Shown piece by piece: positions 8,726 through 16,184 of a stretch of 64,000 bases of DNA. The stretch lies in the NCBI GenBank assembly GCA_945878575.1, contig CAMDUB010000002.1:1-64000 (forward strand), in the 5' to 3' direction. This DNA is from Phycisphaera mikurensis NBRC 102666 (GTDB taxonomy: Bacteria > Planctomycetota > Phycisphaerae > Phycisphaerales > SM1A02). The notes below the pieces were generated by a model. The model searched no databases and had not been told where the DNA came from. It worked only from the letters and a program-made list of their open reading frames with translations. A program made the position numbers and the translations under genes. Position 1 is the first letter of the stretch. The number at the start of each line of letters is the position of its first letter.

Positions 8726-9208
8726 ATGAAGAACATCTCGACAGGAACCGGAATCGCACTCCTCGCAGGAGCAATCGTTGCCTATCCAATCATCGACCGC
8801 GTGATGCCACGAGCCGAAGCCGGTGCGACGCACGTTGCGGCTGTCGTCGCAGCAGCGACGGCGCAGGTTCCGCCGGAGCCGACGATTGTTTGGTATGGAA
8901 CTAGCACATACAGCGACAACTATTCATACATTCGTCCGGTGGTATTCCGCGCCTGGTCAGATGGCCGACTCGATTACAAACGGATTGACGCCAATGCATC
9001 GGGAGGCGCCTGCGGCGGCAATGCGGGGTGTAGTTCGCAGTGGTTCCAGTTGTCGAGTTTCACGGATGGACTACAGGCGCGGTCTGACATCAACTTCGAC
9101 AGCAAAGTCGACGGCTCTGACCTAGCGCAAGTCCTCAACGACTGGGGTGACGCCCCGCGCCAAGACATCGTGCCATCAGCTTGCCCGCTGAACCTCATCA
9201 ATCCGTAA
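8726..9208 (+). CDS. Small membrane-anchored or secreted protein with one dockerin repeat
   Basis: 160 aa. The start is fixed by the conserved leader with GGAG. An N-terminal hydrophobic stretch (GIALLAGAIVAYPIID) is a signal peptide or anchor. The middle part (VVFRAWSDGRLDYKRI...SSQWFQL) resembles a segment of the protein at 37145 (VYRLWSSGRVEAMI...WSQWVP), so both may belong to one small family. The C-terminus has a single dockerin motif (DINFDSKVDGSDLAQVLNDWG). I recognise no enzyme domain. A hairpin terminator follows at 9243. Confidence 0.75.
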   Translation: MKNISTGTGIALLAGAIVAYPIIDRVMPRAEAGATHVAAVVAAATAQVPPEPTIVWYGTSTYSDNYSYIRPVVFRAWSDGRLDYKRIDANASGGACGGNAGCSSQWFQLSSFTDGLQARSDINFDSKVDGSDLAQVLNDWGDAPRQDIVPSACPLNLINP

Positions 9209-9242
9209 CCGCCCCACTTCATCAACGCACATATAACCACCC

Positions 9243-9272
9243 AACCCGGCCAAGCCCCCGCTTCGCCGGGTT
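9243..9272 (+). terminator. Stem-loop terminator after the 8726 gene
   Basis: AACCCGGC pairs with GCCGGGTT, and inside it AAGC pairs with GCTT around a CCCC loop, making a nearly continuous 12-13 bp stem followed by GTGTTT. It lies between convergent genes ending at 9208 (+) and 9278 (-), so it may serve both. Confidence 0.7.
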
Positions 9273-9277
9273 GTGTT

Positions 9278-10162
9278 TCACCCCTTCGCGCCCTTCCTGT
9301 AAGGCTCGAATCCAAGCTCCCCGCCGCGCAGTTTTCGCTTCATCGCCGGGGTGAGCAGCGTGCGCCAGCGGTCCTCCGGGGCGAACGAGAGCCATTCGAA
9401 CCTTGGGAAATCGGGGACCGTGGCATTGAGGTCCACAAGGCGTCCGACCTGGATTCCAACCAGTTCCCAGACCCAGAAGTTGTGCGATTTGCCGTCCGTG
9501 CACATCTCGCACCGGACGAACTGCGTCACGAGGAACTCGATGCGCCCGTTGCGGTCGATGTCAAGCGGATGCATCCCGTAGTGGGTTCCCAGCGGCAGAA
9601 ACCGTACCGATGCGGCGGCGCCGGGAGTGGCGGGCTCGAGCAGCACGACCGTGTCGTTGCCGATGTTCGCGGCGAGACCACATCCGCCTGATCCCCAATG
9701 AAAAATCATGTCGAGCGTTCCGTTGCCGTCGAGGTCGCCGACGTCGATCCCCGGCCCCGCGACACCGCGGAGGCTCCCGCCGCCGAAGTCAATGCGATGC
9801 ATGGCGACCAGTACCGGCTTACCGTCATGAGGTGCGCAGACACAGAGTCGTTCATCGGCGGTAGCGACTACGACCCAGCCGTCTCGCGGAAGTCGCCAGA
9901 GTGCAACATCCTCGTCGCTGGCACCCGACGCGCATTCCTTGATGACCGCGCGCTCCGCGTCGTTCCACGCTGCGGGCTCAATCGGCGGAACAAAGCTGAG
10001 CACTCCCGGTGCCGGCAGCGAGAAGTCCGGAAATCGCTCACTAACGGTTGAGTCCACCGACGCCCCGCCGTCGCCCGATTCCGCTGGGATGGCGGGCGGT
10101 GCAGCGATGATTCCCCCTGACAGAAAAAGCACTACGAGCGTGAAGATCGTTCTCGGCAACAT
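9278..10162 (-). CDS. Secreted FG-GAP/VCBS-like repeat protein
   Basis: The ATG at 10162 has a perfect AGGAGGG upstream and opens a signal peptide (MLPRTIFTLVVLFLSGGIIA), so it replaces the track start at 10255; 294 aa. The mature part contains integrin-like calcium motifs (VGDLDGNGTLDMIFHWG; LDIDRNGRIEFLVTQF), as in FG-GAP/VCBS beta-propellers, and a cysteine-containing segment (RCEMCTDGKSHNFWVWELVG). There are too few repeats for a full canonical propeller. Exported, function unknown. It is convergent with the 8726 gene. Confidence 0.75.
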   Translation of the reverse strand: MLPRTIFTLVVLFLSGGIIAAPPAIPAESGDGGASVDSTVSERFPDFSLPAPGVLSFVPPIEPAAWNDAERAVIKECASGASDEDVALWRLPRDGWVVVATADERLCVCAPHDGKPVLVAMHRIDFGGGSLRGVAGPGIDVGDLDGNGTLDMIFHWGSGGCGLAANIGNDTVVLLEPATPGAAASVRFLPLGTHYGMHPLDIDRNGRIEFLVTQFVRCEMCTDGKSHNFWVWELVGIQVGRLVDLNATVPDFPRFEWLSFAPEDRWRTLLTPAMKRKLRGGELGFEPYRKGAKG

Positions 10163-10315
10163 GGTTCCCTCCTTGGATGATCCTGAATTCCGCGTCCTGC
10201 AGAAGTAGGAAACTCGACCATCCATCGACGGTTCGATGAAAAATTTACAGCGCAAGTAATGCGCCGGCTGGGACGGCCACCGCGATATTAAGGATGGCGT
10301 CGCCCATACAGTTGG

Positions 10316-10729
10316 TCATGGCGTCGCCTCTGTGAGTTCGATGACGGCGGCGATTGCGTCCTCGCGGCCGCTCACCCGTGCAGCGGCCGCGCACTCCGCG
10401 CGATCCTCCGTGCTGCCCGCCACGACATACTGCCCGACGAACTCCCACAAGCCAACTCCGCGCTTCATAAAGACGGGGATCGGTTCGCGCTGAGCGGCGA
10501 GTAGCCGGGCGGCCATCAGGATCCCGGGGCCATCCCCGACCAGAATCCGTCGCGGCGCATGCGGGTTGAGTCGCGGCGTAAGGCATGCCGCGACGACACG
10601 TCCCCCGATGAACGGCAAGAATGACTGCATGCTGCCGCCGAGACAATCGTGGATCTCTCGGCGCGCATACAACCTGCCCACGATGAATGCAGGTGAGGGA
10701 GGGTCCGATGCTTGGCCGGGGGCGATCAC
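10316..10729 (-). CDS. Small protein of an uncharacterised family next to AbiE
   Basis: The track ORF (232 aa from 11014) has an implausible N-terminal half that overlaps the AbiEii gene. The convincing part begins near the GTG at 10729 (137 aa). It shows a conserved-looking pattern: FIVGRLYARREIHDCLGG, then SMQSFLPFIGGRVV, APRRILVGDGPGI, PIPVFMKRG and LWEFVGQYVVAG. I recall this pattern from uncharacterised proteins linked with restriction or HNH genes that may carry an SRA/PUA-like DNA-reading fold; this is memory, not a search result. The start is uncertain: the Shine-Dalgarno is weak and an upstream part may be lost. It lies downstream of the AbiE pair on the same strand. Confidence 0.55.
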   Translation of the reverse strand: MIAPGQASDPPSPAFIVGRLYARREIHDCLGGSMQSFLPFIGGRVVAACLTPRLNPHAPRRILVGDGPGILMAARLLAAQREPIPVFMKRGVGLWEFVGQYVVAGSTEDRAECAAAARVSGREDAIAAVIELTEATP

Positions 10730-10811
10730 TACTCGTTTAAACCTACCCGATCGCTGCCGTCCGGACGATTCCTTAGGACACCACCTGCCGACCCCGTACC
10801 CTGCAGTTGGA

Positions 10812-10952
10812 TCAATGGGACCGACGGCCTGCCTCAAGTGCGATTCCTTCCAACACCTCCGTGGCAGCATGTTTTGCGGCGCGCTCGCGAAGTGTGATTT
10901 GGCGGTCTTCGGGTGCGATTCCTTCCACCAGCTTGGCGGCCCACTCGCTGCC
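10812..10952 (-). pseudogene. In-frame read-through tail after the AbiEii stop
   Basis: After the TAA of the AbiEii gene (10953-10955) the same frame stays open for 46 further codons to a TGA at 10812. The peptide looks protein-like: amphipathic and helical (GSEWAAKLVEGIAPE, then LRERAAKHAATEVLEGIALE), with a repeated EGIA-E motif. At DNA level TGGAAGGAATCGCAC occurs twice. It may be the former C-terminus of a longer toxin or a relic of another gene. The track shows other frames only. Confidence 0.4.
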
Positions 10953-11834
10953 TTACGGACGGTCGAAACTCCCGAGCTCGCCCCAGAACCACTCAAGCTT
11001 CTCGAACGCGACATTCAGTTCCCGCGTGCTGAGTCCCGTCACGGTCGCCATCAGAGCGAATTCGGTCTTCCATGACTCTGGCGGTGCCGACAGCCGAGGC
11101 GGGACCACTTGCCTTGCCCTGCGTCGAAAGGTCTCTACGATCGCCGCGCGAACCTCCATCGGATCAAGTTCACCGCGCTCAATGAGTAAAACAATGTCAA
11201 CAAGATCGCGGGACCGGGTGTTGACGCGGTCCGTCCACGGAGATGTGTACGCGTGAATCTTTTCCGCAAATTGCTGTGCTCGCGGTACCGCGCTCACACG
11301 GGCAGCCGCAACACCAGCAAACCCAAGCAGGTCTTCGCCGACAAGCAACTCCGGTACACCGATGACCGCATCACCGAAGCCGACATCGATGTGAAAGCGC
11401 GCAAAGTCACGCCCCGCCATCCGCGCGATCACGGGGAACGATCCCCCGCCATCGGGTGGTCCTTGAAGTTCGCTGCGTGCCTGCTGGATTTGGAACTCGA
11501 AGAAATCGCCGGGGTCTGTCACGGCCGCGGCACGAAGAGTTTCGTGCGCCGCTGCAAGGCGCGCTGGAAGCGTGGCGTTGGCTCGATCACTTCTGCTGAC
11601 AAGATCGATGTCGCTGGTAGTTCGTGCCTTCGGCCGAAAGCGGAGTTCCATCGCGTAGCCGCCCTTCAGCAACCAGGGCGGATCCTTCTCTGCGAATAGC
11701 CTTGCAAGCAGGCGCTCGATCGCCACCTTGAGGCGCAATCCCTGGATCTGAACGCCGCGCTCCTGCGCCACCGTGCGCAGCCGGTCCTCCAGCGCGTTGC
11801 GAAACGCCTCTGCGTTGGCATAGACCTTGCTCAT
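10953..11834 (-). CDS. abiEii: AbiEii-family nucleotidyltransferase toxin
   Basis: 293 aa, the usual length. The nucleotidyltransferase core is visible as LLKGGYAMELR (residues 55-65) followed by TSDIDL with metal-binding Asp75 and Asp77. Further signatures are FHIDVGFGD, the AEKIHAY motif typical of AbiEii/MenT-type toxins, and RDLVDIVLL. AbiEii proteins form type IV toxin-antitoxin systems with AbiEi, and related MenT toxins modify tRNA 3' ends; the substrate here is not known. Its ATG overlaps the antitoxin stop (ATGA), so the two are translationally coupled. The reading frame continues beyond the stop (see 10812-10952). Confidence 0.9.
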   Translation of the reverse strand: MSKVYANAEAFRNALEDRLRTVAQERGVQIQGLRLKVAIERLLARLFAEKDPPWLLKGGYAMELRFRPKARTTSDIDLVSRSDRANATLPARLAAAHETLRAAAVTDPGDFFEFQIQQARSELQGPPDGGGSFPVIARMAGRDFARFHIDVGFGDAVIGVPELLVGEDLLGFAGVAAARVSAVPRAQQFAEKIHAYTSPWTDRVNTRSRDLVDIVLLIERGELDPMEVRAAIVETFRRRARQVVPPRLSAPPESWKTEFALMATVTGLSTRELNVAFEKLEWFWGELGSFDRP

Positions 11835-12439
11835 GCAGTCCGTCGCTTCGGATGAGCGCCACTCATGACCTTCCGTCGTGCCGCCCGAAGCGCGCCTGCT
11901 TCAGTACGACCAATGAGCCCACCGCGCACTGCCTTGACAACCGCGCGCTCAAACTGCTCTGTAGGAAAGGTTGCGTCGGTGGAAAGATCCTCCAGCGTGC
12001 GGAGTGGCTTCGTCACACGAAACGACGACAGTTCCTGCGCGTCGCGTACAGGCATGAGCCCGCGGTGCAGCATGCACCCCTTTGGCACAACCTTTCGATA
12101 CGAAGTAGGCACCGTCATGTGGATAGTTGTGGGGATGAACTCGGCAAGCTCGTGGAGTGCAAGCGCGGTGTGATGCGAAATGACGGCCTGAGGTCGATCG
12201 TCATGGCCACGGCTCGAGAGCCACAGCCGCAGGAGGTCATCGTGTTCCGCATGAGGAAGCGTGGGAATGCGATACAGGCCGCGCCCAACCCGATCAAAGT
12301 TGCCCGCTTCGAGGTGGTACTTCAGATGCGCAGAGCCGTATCCCGTCTCCGCGGCCTGTCGAGCCGTGAAGTAACCACCCTGCGTATTCGCAAGGGCGGC
12401 AAGGGTGCGAAGAGCGGACTTTTGGTCGCGGTAGGCCAT
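11831..12439 (-). CDS. abiEi: AbiEi-family antitoxin / transcriptional regulator
   Basis: 202 aa. The N-terminal winged helix (residues about 8-60) has GGYFTARQAAETGYGSAHL and VGRGLYRI, typical of AbiEi antitoxin DNA-binding domains. The C-terminal domain includes VISHHTALALHEL, IHMTVP, VTKPLRTLEDL and AVVKAVRGGLI. It precedes and overlaps the AbiEii toxin by four bases. AbiEi proteins repress their own promoter by binding inverted repeats; here a 13-bp palindrome lies between the -10 box and the start. GAGG upstream of the ATG serves as the ribosome-binding site. Confidence 0.9.
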   Translation of the reverse strand: MAYRDQKSALRTLAALANTQGGYFTARQAAETGYGSAHLKYHLEAGNFDRVGRGLYRIPTLPHAEHDDLLRLWLSSRGHDDRPQAVISHHTALALHELAEFIPTTIHMTVPTSYRKVVPKGCMLHRGLMPVRDAQELSSFRVTKPLRTLEDLSTDATFPTEQFERAVVKAVRGGLIGRTEAGALRAARRKVMSGAHPKRRTA

Positions 12440-12449
12440 GCATGAAACC

Positions 12450-12492
12450 TCAAATCATTTGATGTTATATACGAAAAGACTTTGCAAGTCAA
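12450..12492 (-). promoter_or_regulatory. Promoter and palindromic operator of the abiE operon
   Basis: Read on the minus strand: TTGACT (12492-12487), a 17-base spacer, then TATAAC (12469-12464), a near-consensus sigma-70 type promoter. Directly downstream lies the palindrome TCAAATGATTTGA (12462-12450), then GAGG and the abiEi ATG at 12439. The palindrome is well placed to act as an AbiEi operator. The region is clearly AT-richer than its surroundings. Confidence 0.75.
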
Positions 12493-12554
12493 TCGAATTC
12501 ATTCACCCGCATTCAATCGAATTGCCTGAGGCCGCCGCGCTAAATTATCACACC

Positions 12555-13004
12555 GTGCCCCTCCTCCTCGCCCTCATCATCTGCATCGGCGGCGGCGCAG
12601 CCAGCGGCTTAGCAACGCCCCCGGGCGAGTGGTACGCCGCACTCGCAAAGCCAACATGGACGCCGCCCGGATGGGTGTTTGGGCCCGCATGGACCCTGCT
12701 CTACACACTCATGGCGGTGGCCGCATGGACCGTCTGGCGACGCCGCCAACAGACCTCCGTGCGCGTGCCACTGACACTCTTTGCCGTGCAACTGGCGCTC
12801 AACTTTGCGTGGACGCCACTCTTCTTTGGAATGCACCAGCCAGGATTCGCACTGGCGGAAATACTGGTGATGCTGGTGGCGATCATGGCAACTACCGTCT
12901 CGTTCGGGCGGGTCAGCGCGCCAGCGGCGTGGATGATGGCGCCCTACTGCGCATGGGTGTGCTTTGCAACGGCTCTCAACTGGGCTATCTGGAAAATGAA
13001 CTGA
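12555..13004 (+). CDS. tspO: TspO/MBR-family membrane protein
   Basis: The track start (12438) overlaps the abiE promoter; the GTG at 12555 gives the normal 149-aa length. Five membrane segments and the family signatures are clear: PPGEWYAALAKPTWTPPGW, VFGPAWTLLYTLMA, LALNFAWTPLFFG and APYCAWVCFATALNWAIW. TspO proteins bind tetrapyrroles and take part in stress or photo-oxidative regulation. No porphyrin gene is adjacent. The 3' end converges with the ribokinase gene. Confidence 0.88.
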   Translation: MPLLLALIICIGGGAASGLATPPGEWYAALAKPTWTPPGWVFGPAWTLLYTLMAVAAWTVWRRRQQTSVRVPLTLFAVQLALNFAWTPLFFGMHQPGFALAEILVMLVAIMATTVSFGRVSAPAAWMMAPYCAWVCFATALNWAIWKMN

Positions 13005-13016
13005 ATCCACTCGCGC

Positions 13017-13928
13017 TCAGCCCACAACGCGTTCCGGCAGCTTCGCCAATTCCATCACTGCTGCACGCAACGGGAGCGATGGCATCGCGCCGCTTCGCTG
13101 CGCGGCAAGCGCGCCGGCTGCGTTGCCCCACGCAAGTGCATCCTGTATCGAACCGCCTTCAGCAAGCGCAACAATTGACGCGCCGATGAATGCATCGCCA
13201 CATCCAACAGTGTCGATGACCTTGACTTTATATCCCGCGTGCGCCGCACGTCCCGCCCTTGAACGCGCGATCGCACCCGCCGCGCCCAGCGTCATCACCA
13301 CCGCGCCGTGCGGGACCCGCGCCGCCAGCGCAGTCAATGCACGCTCCGGGTCATGCTCGCCGCTGAGCGATTCCGCTTCCGTTTCATTGACACAAAGTCC
13401 ATCCAAGTTGGTGAAGTCAATCGCGCGCACATGTTCGTCCCCCGGCGCGGCATTGAGCCACACCTTCATCCCGCGCTCGCATGCGAGCCGGATGCACAAC
13501 GCAAGCTCTGCGCATTCGTTCTGCAGCAGCAGGTAACTGCCGCGCTCGCACGTGGCAAGGAACTGCTCAATGTCTCCGCGTTCCAGGCGCGCGTTTGCCT
13601 CACGCGCCACCATGATGGCGTTCTCACCGCTATCCGTAATGGTGACGATGGCCATCCCGGAAACCGCATCGTCCGTTCGGATACCCGCCGTCTCAACGCC
13701 AGCCGCTTGCAGCGCGTCAACAATGAATCGCCCATCAGACCCGGTGCGGCCGCACATACGGACCGTCGCACCGCATCGAGCGGCAGCCACCGCCTGATTG
13801 GCGCCCTTCCCGCCCGGAAAGATCTGCACGGACTGCGCCGCCACCGTCTCGCCCGCACGGGGAAACTGGCTCACCCGGACGAATCGGTCAACCATGAGCG
13901 AGCCGATGACATGGACGATGGCGGGCAT
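13017..13928 (-). CDS. rbsK: Ribokinase / PfkB-family sugar kinase
   Basis: 303 aa, full length. PfkB signatures are present: VIGSLMVDRFVRV, the glycine-rich substrate motif FPGGKGANQAVAAARCG and the catalytic anion-hole motif DTVGCGDAFIGA with Asp as base. GCGD replaces the usual GAGD. The family phosphorylates ribose or another sugar at the expense of ATP. No sugar transporter or repressor is next to it, so the exact substrate is open. Divergent from the histidine kinase. Confidence 0.85.
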   Translation of the reverse strand: MPAIVHVIGSLMVDRFVRVSQFPRAGETVAAQSVQIFPGGKGANQAVAAARCGATVRMCGRTGSDGRFIVDALQAAGVETAGIRTDDAVSGMAIVTITDSGENAIMVAREANARLERGDIEQFLATCERGSYLLLQNECAELALCIRLACERGMKVWLNAAPGDEHVRAIDFTNLDGLCVNETEAESLSGEHDPERALTALAARVPHGAVVMTLGAAGAIARSRAGRAAHAGYKVKVIDTVGCGDAFIGASIVALAEGGSIQDALAWGNAAGALAAQRSGAMPSLPLRAAVMELAKLPERVVG

Positions 13929-13970
13929 CCCGGCAGCGTAGTTGCGGGCGCCTATCGGTCCCGATCACCG

Positions 13971-13986
13971 GAATTTAAATAAATTC
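13971..13986. promoter_or_regulatory. AT-rich inverted repeat between divergent genes
   Basis: GAATTTA-AA-TAAATTC is a perfect 7+7 inverted repeat in the 184-base gap between the ribokinase (-) and histidine kinase (+) starts. It could be an operator; no other evidence. Confidence 0.3.
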
Positions 13987-14112
13987 AAACGGAACAAACG
14001 GAATTACTTGCACAGGCCAATCCTAGATTGCAAATTCAGGCACCTCACCGGATAGACACAACGGCAAGGATGCCGAACGTCACTTCGCGGTGGCTTGCCA
14101 AGGAGGGCCGAA

Positions 14113-16074
14113 ATGTCCGACACTGACCCCACTCACTCAGATCTCACGAATGCTGTGACTCGCAGGCCTTGGCTGTTGGCACTGGTGACCGGCGCGGCAC
14201 TGTTCGCGTTCGCCATTACTGGCGTGTTATTCATGCATCGATCCGCCGACGACGCGCTGGAATTGACCATGCGCGATTCGCTGCGCAGTATCACGGCGAT
14301 CGCGGCGCGCAGTATTGACCCCGCGCTTCACGCACAGGTGCATACTGCCATGGACGCCGCATCACCCGAGTACCAACAAACCGCCGAACCGATGGAAGGG
14401 TTAGTCCGGTCGCTTCCGATCCTCCGTTCGATGTACACGTTCCGGGCTGGAACCGATGGCAGCGTTGACATTGTGGTCGATCCCACCGACACCGCCACCG
14501 GTGCAATCCCCGGCATGCGCTTTGGTCACCGGGACCCTGCGCTCCTGGAAGCCATTCGTTCCGGATCCACCACCACCTCTGAAACCATCTACACCGACGC
14601 GCGCGGGTCAACACTCAGCGCGTATTCCCCAGTCCGTAATGCGGCGGGTGGGATCGAGTGCTTTGTCGGTGTTGACATGGACGCCAATGAACTCATTCGC
14701 CAAGAGGAGCGAATTCATATTGCCGTTGGTCTGAGTATCGCGTTCGCACTTATTGGGAGTTCCGCGCTCGGATGGTCGATGTACGGATGGCATGAGCGCA
14801 CGGCGCACGCAGAGCGCGCCCGCAACTTTGAACGCGCCCAACTGCTGCAGAGTGAAGCGCTGGCGCAAAGTACCAACCAAGCCAAAGACGACTTTATTGC
14901 CAACGTCAGCCACGAAATTCGCACTCCATTGGCTGCCATCATTGGGTACGCCGAATTGCTACGCGAGCAACGCATTGACACCGGAAATCCGCTGGCGAAC
15001 GATGCGCCAAACGCCATCGCGCGTAACGGCGCGCATCTAATGGGCGTGGTGAATGACATTCTTGATGTCTCGCAAGTGGAGGCTGGCGCACTGGCGATTC
15101 ATGGCAAGCACATGGACCTGTATGCAACCGCGCGTGAGGCCGCGGAGTTGCTCGCCATCCGTGCTGAGGCCAAGGGAATCACGCTGACGGTGGAATGTAA
15201 ACCGAATAGCGCTGTAGCAGTCATTGCTGATCCAATGCGTGTGCGGCAGATTCTCCTCAACTTGATTGGTAACGCCATCAAGTTCACCGATAGCGGCAGC
15301 GTTCGCGTCGCCATCACTCGCGAGGGTCCATGGGCGGTTGCAGCGATTCACGACAGCGGCCCCGGCATGACTCCCGAACAAATCTCTCGCTTGTTCCAGC
15401 GGTTCTCGCGAGTCGACCGCGATACCAGTTCGCTAGGCACCGGCATTGGGCTTGAACTGTCGCAGCGCCTGGCACGGCTGATGCATGGCGGGATCGCCGT
15501 CGAAAGTACGCCGGGTTCTGGAACGACGTTCCGCCTCTCGATGATGATTGCCGCCTCTGACCCACCGAGCGAGTACCTGCAGTCGCACCCAAGCGCAGAC
15601 AGTCATTGCAGCACTGGCAGTACCGATGAGATCGCCCCCCTTCCGCTGGCGGGGATCGATGTACTGGTCGCAGAAGACGGAGTGGACAACGCCCGGCTAT
15701 GGCGCCACCACTTGGAGCAAGCTGGCGCCGAGGTGTGGCAGGCTTCCAATGGTCGTGAAGCCATTGGATTGGTGCGCGCCGCTGACATGGGTGTCCTAGA
15801 GCGGCCGTTTGACATTGTGCTCATGGACATGGAAATGCCAATCATGGACGGTGTTGAGGCGACCCAACAACTCCGATCAGAAGGCTTTCGGATGCCGATT
15901 GTTGGACTCACCGCTCATTCCGACGTGGCAACTCGCACCAAGCTGCTCGATGCCGGCTGCAATGACAGTGCCACCAAACCGATCAGCCGGGCCGGTTTGA
16001 CTCGGCTGATTCTGGCGCATGTGCGCGGCGGTCGGCAGCCCGCGGTGGCGAAGAAATCGGTTTCCGCTACGTGA
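14113..16074 (+). CDS. Membrane hybrid sensor histidine kinase with receiver domain
   Basis: ATG 14113 follows AGGAGGG and is preferred to the track start; 653 aa. Order: TM1 (LLALVTGAALFAFAITGVLF), a periplasmic sensor region of about 165 aa of the dCache/CHASE kind, TM2 (IAVGLSIAFALIGSSAL), a short coiled coil, a HisKA dimerisation domain with FIANVSHEIRTP (His about 267), then HATPase_c (LLNLIGNAIKF, HDSGPGM, GTGIGLELS). A C-terminal receiver follows (DVLVAEDG, LMDMEMPIMDG with Asp about 572, AGCNDSATKP). The signal and the downstream partner are unknown; no response regulator gene is adjacent. Confidence 0.92.
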   Translation: MSDTDPTHSDLTNAVTRRPWLLALVTGAALFAFAITGVLFMHRSADDALELTMRDSLRSITAIAARSIDPALHAQVHTAMDAASPEYQQTAEPMEGLVRSLPILRSMYTFRAGTDGSVDIVVDPTDTATGAIPGMRFGHRDPALLEAIRSGSTTTSETIYTDARGSTLSAYSPVRNAAGGIECFVGVDMDANELIRQEERIHIAVGLSIAFALIGSSALGWSMYGWHERTAHAERARNFERAQLLQSEALAQSTNQAKDDFIANVSHEIRTPLAAIIGYAELLREQRIDTGNPLANDAPNAIARNGAHLMGVVNDILDVSQVEAGALAIHGKHMDLYATAREAAELLAIRAEAKGITLTVECKPNSAVAVIADPMRVRQILLNLIGNAIKFTDSGSVRVAITREGPWAVAAIHDSGPGMTPEQISRLFQRFSRVDRDTSSLGTGIGLELSQRLARLMHGGIAVESTPGSGTTFRLSMMIAASDPPSEYLQSHPSADSHCSTGSTDEIAPLPLAGIDVLVAEDGVDNARLWRHHLEQAGAEVWQASNGREAIGLVRAADMGVLERPFDIVLMDMEMPIMDGVEATQQLRSEGFRMPIVGLTAHSDVATRTKLLDAGCNDSATKPISRAGLTRLILAHVRGGRQPAVAKKSVSAT

Positions 16075-16184
16075 CTGATCCCCTGCCCGAAATATGGGCG
16101 GAAGCACCCCGAAACCGAGAAGAATTTCAAGCGAAATCACTAATTATGGCGTAACAATAGGTACCGAAAGGTCGTCATGCTGCC

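Noticed and set aside
10730-11014. N-terminal 95 residues of the track ORF 10316-11014
   Set aside because: The sequence is Trp/Ser/Lys-rich without structure and overlaps the better AbiEii frame; only the part from 10729 was kept.
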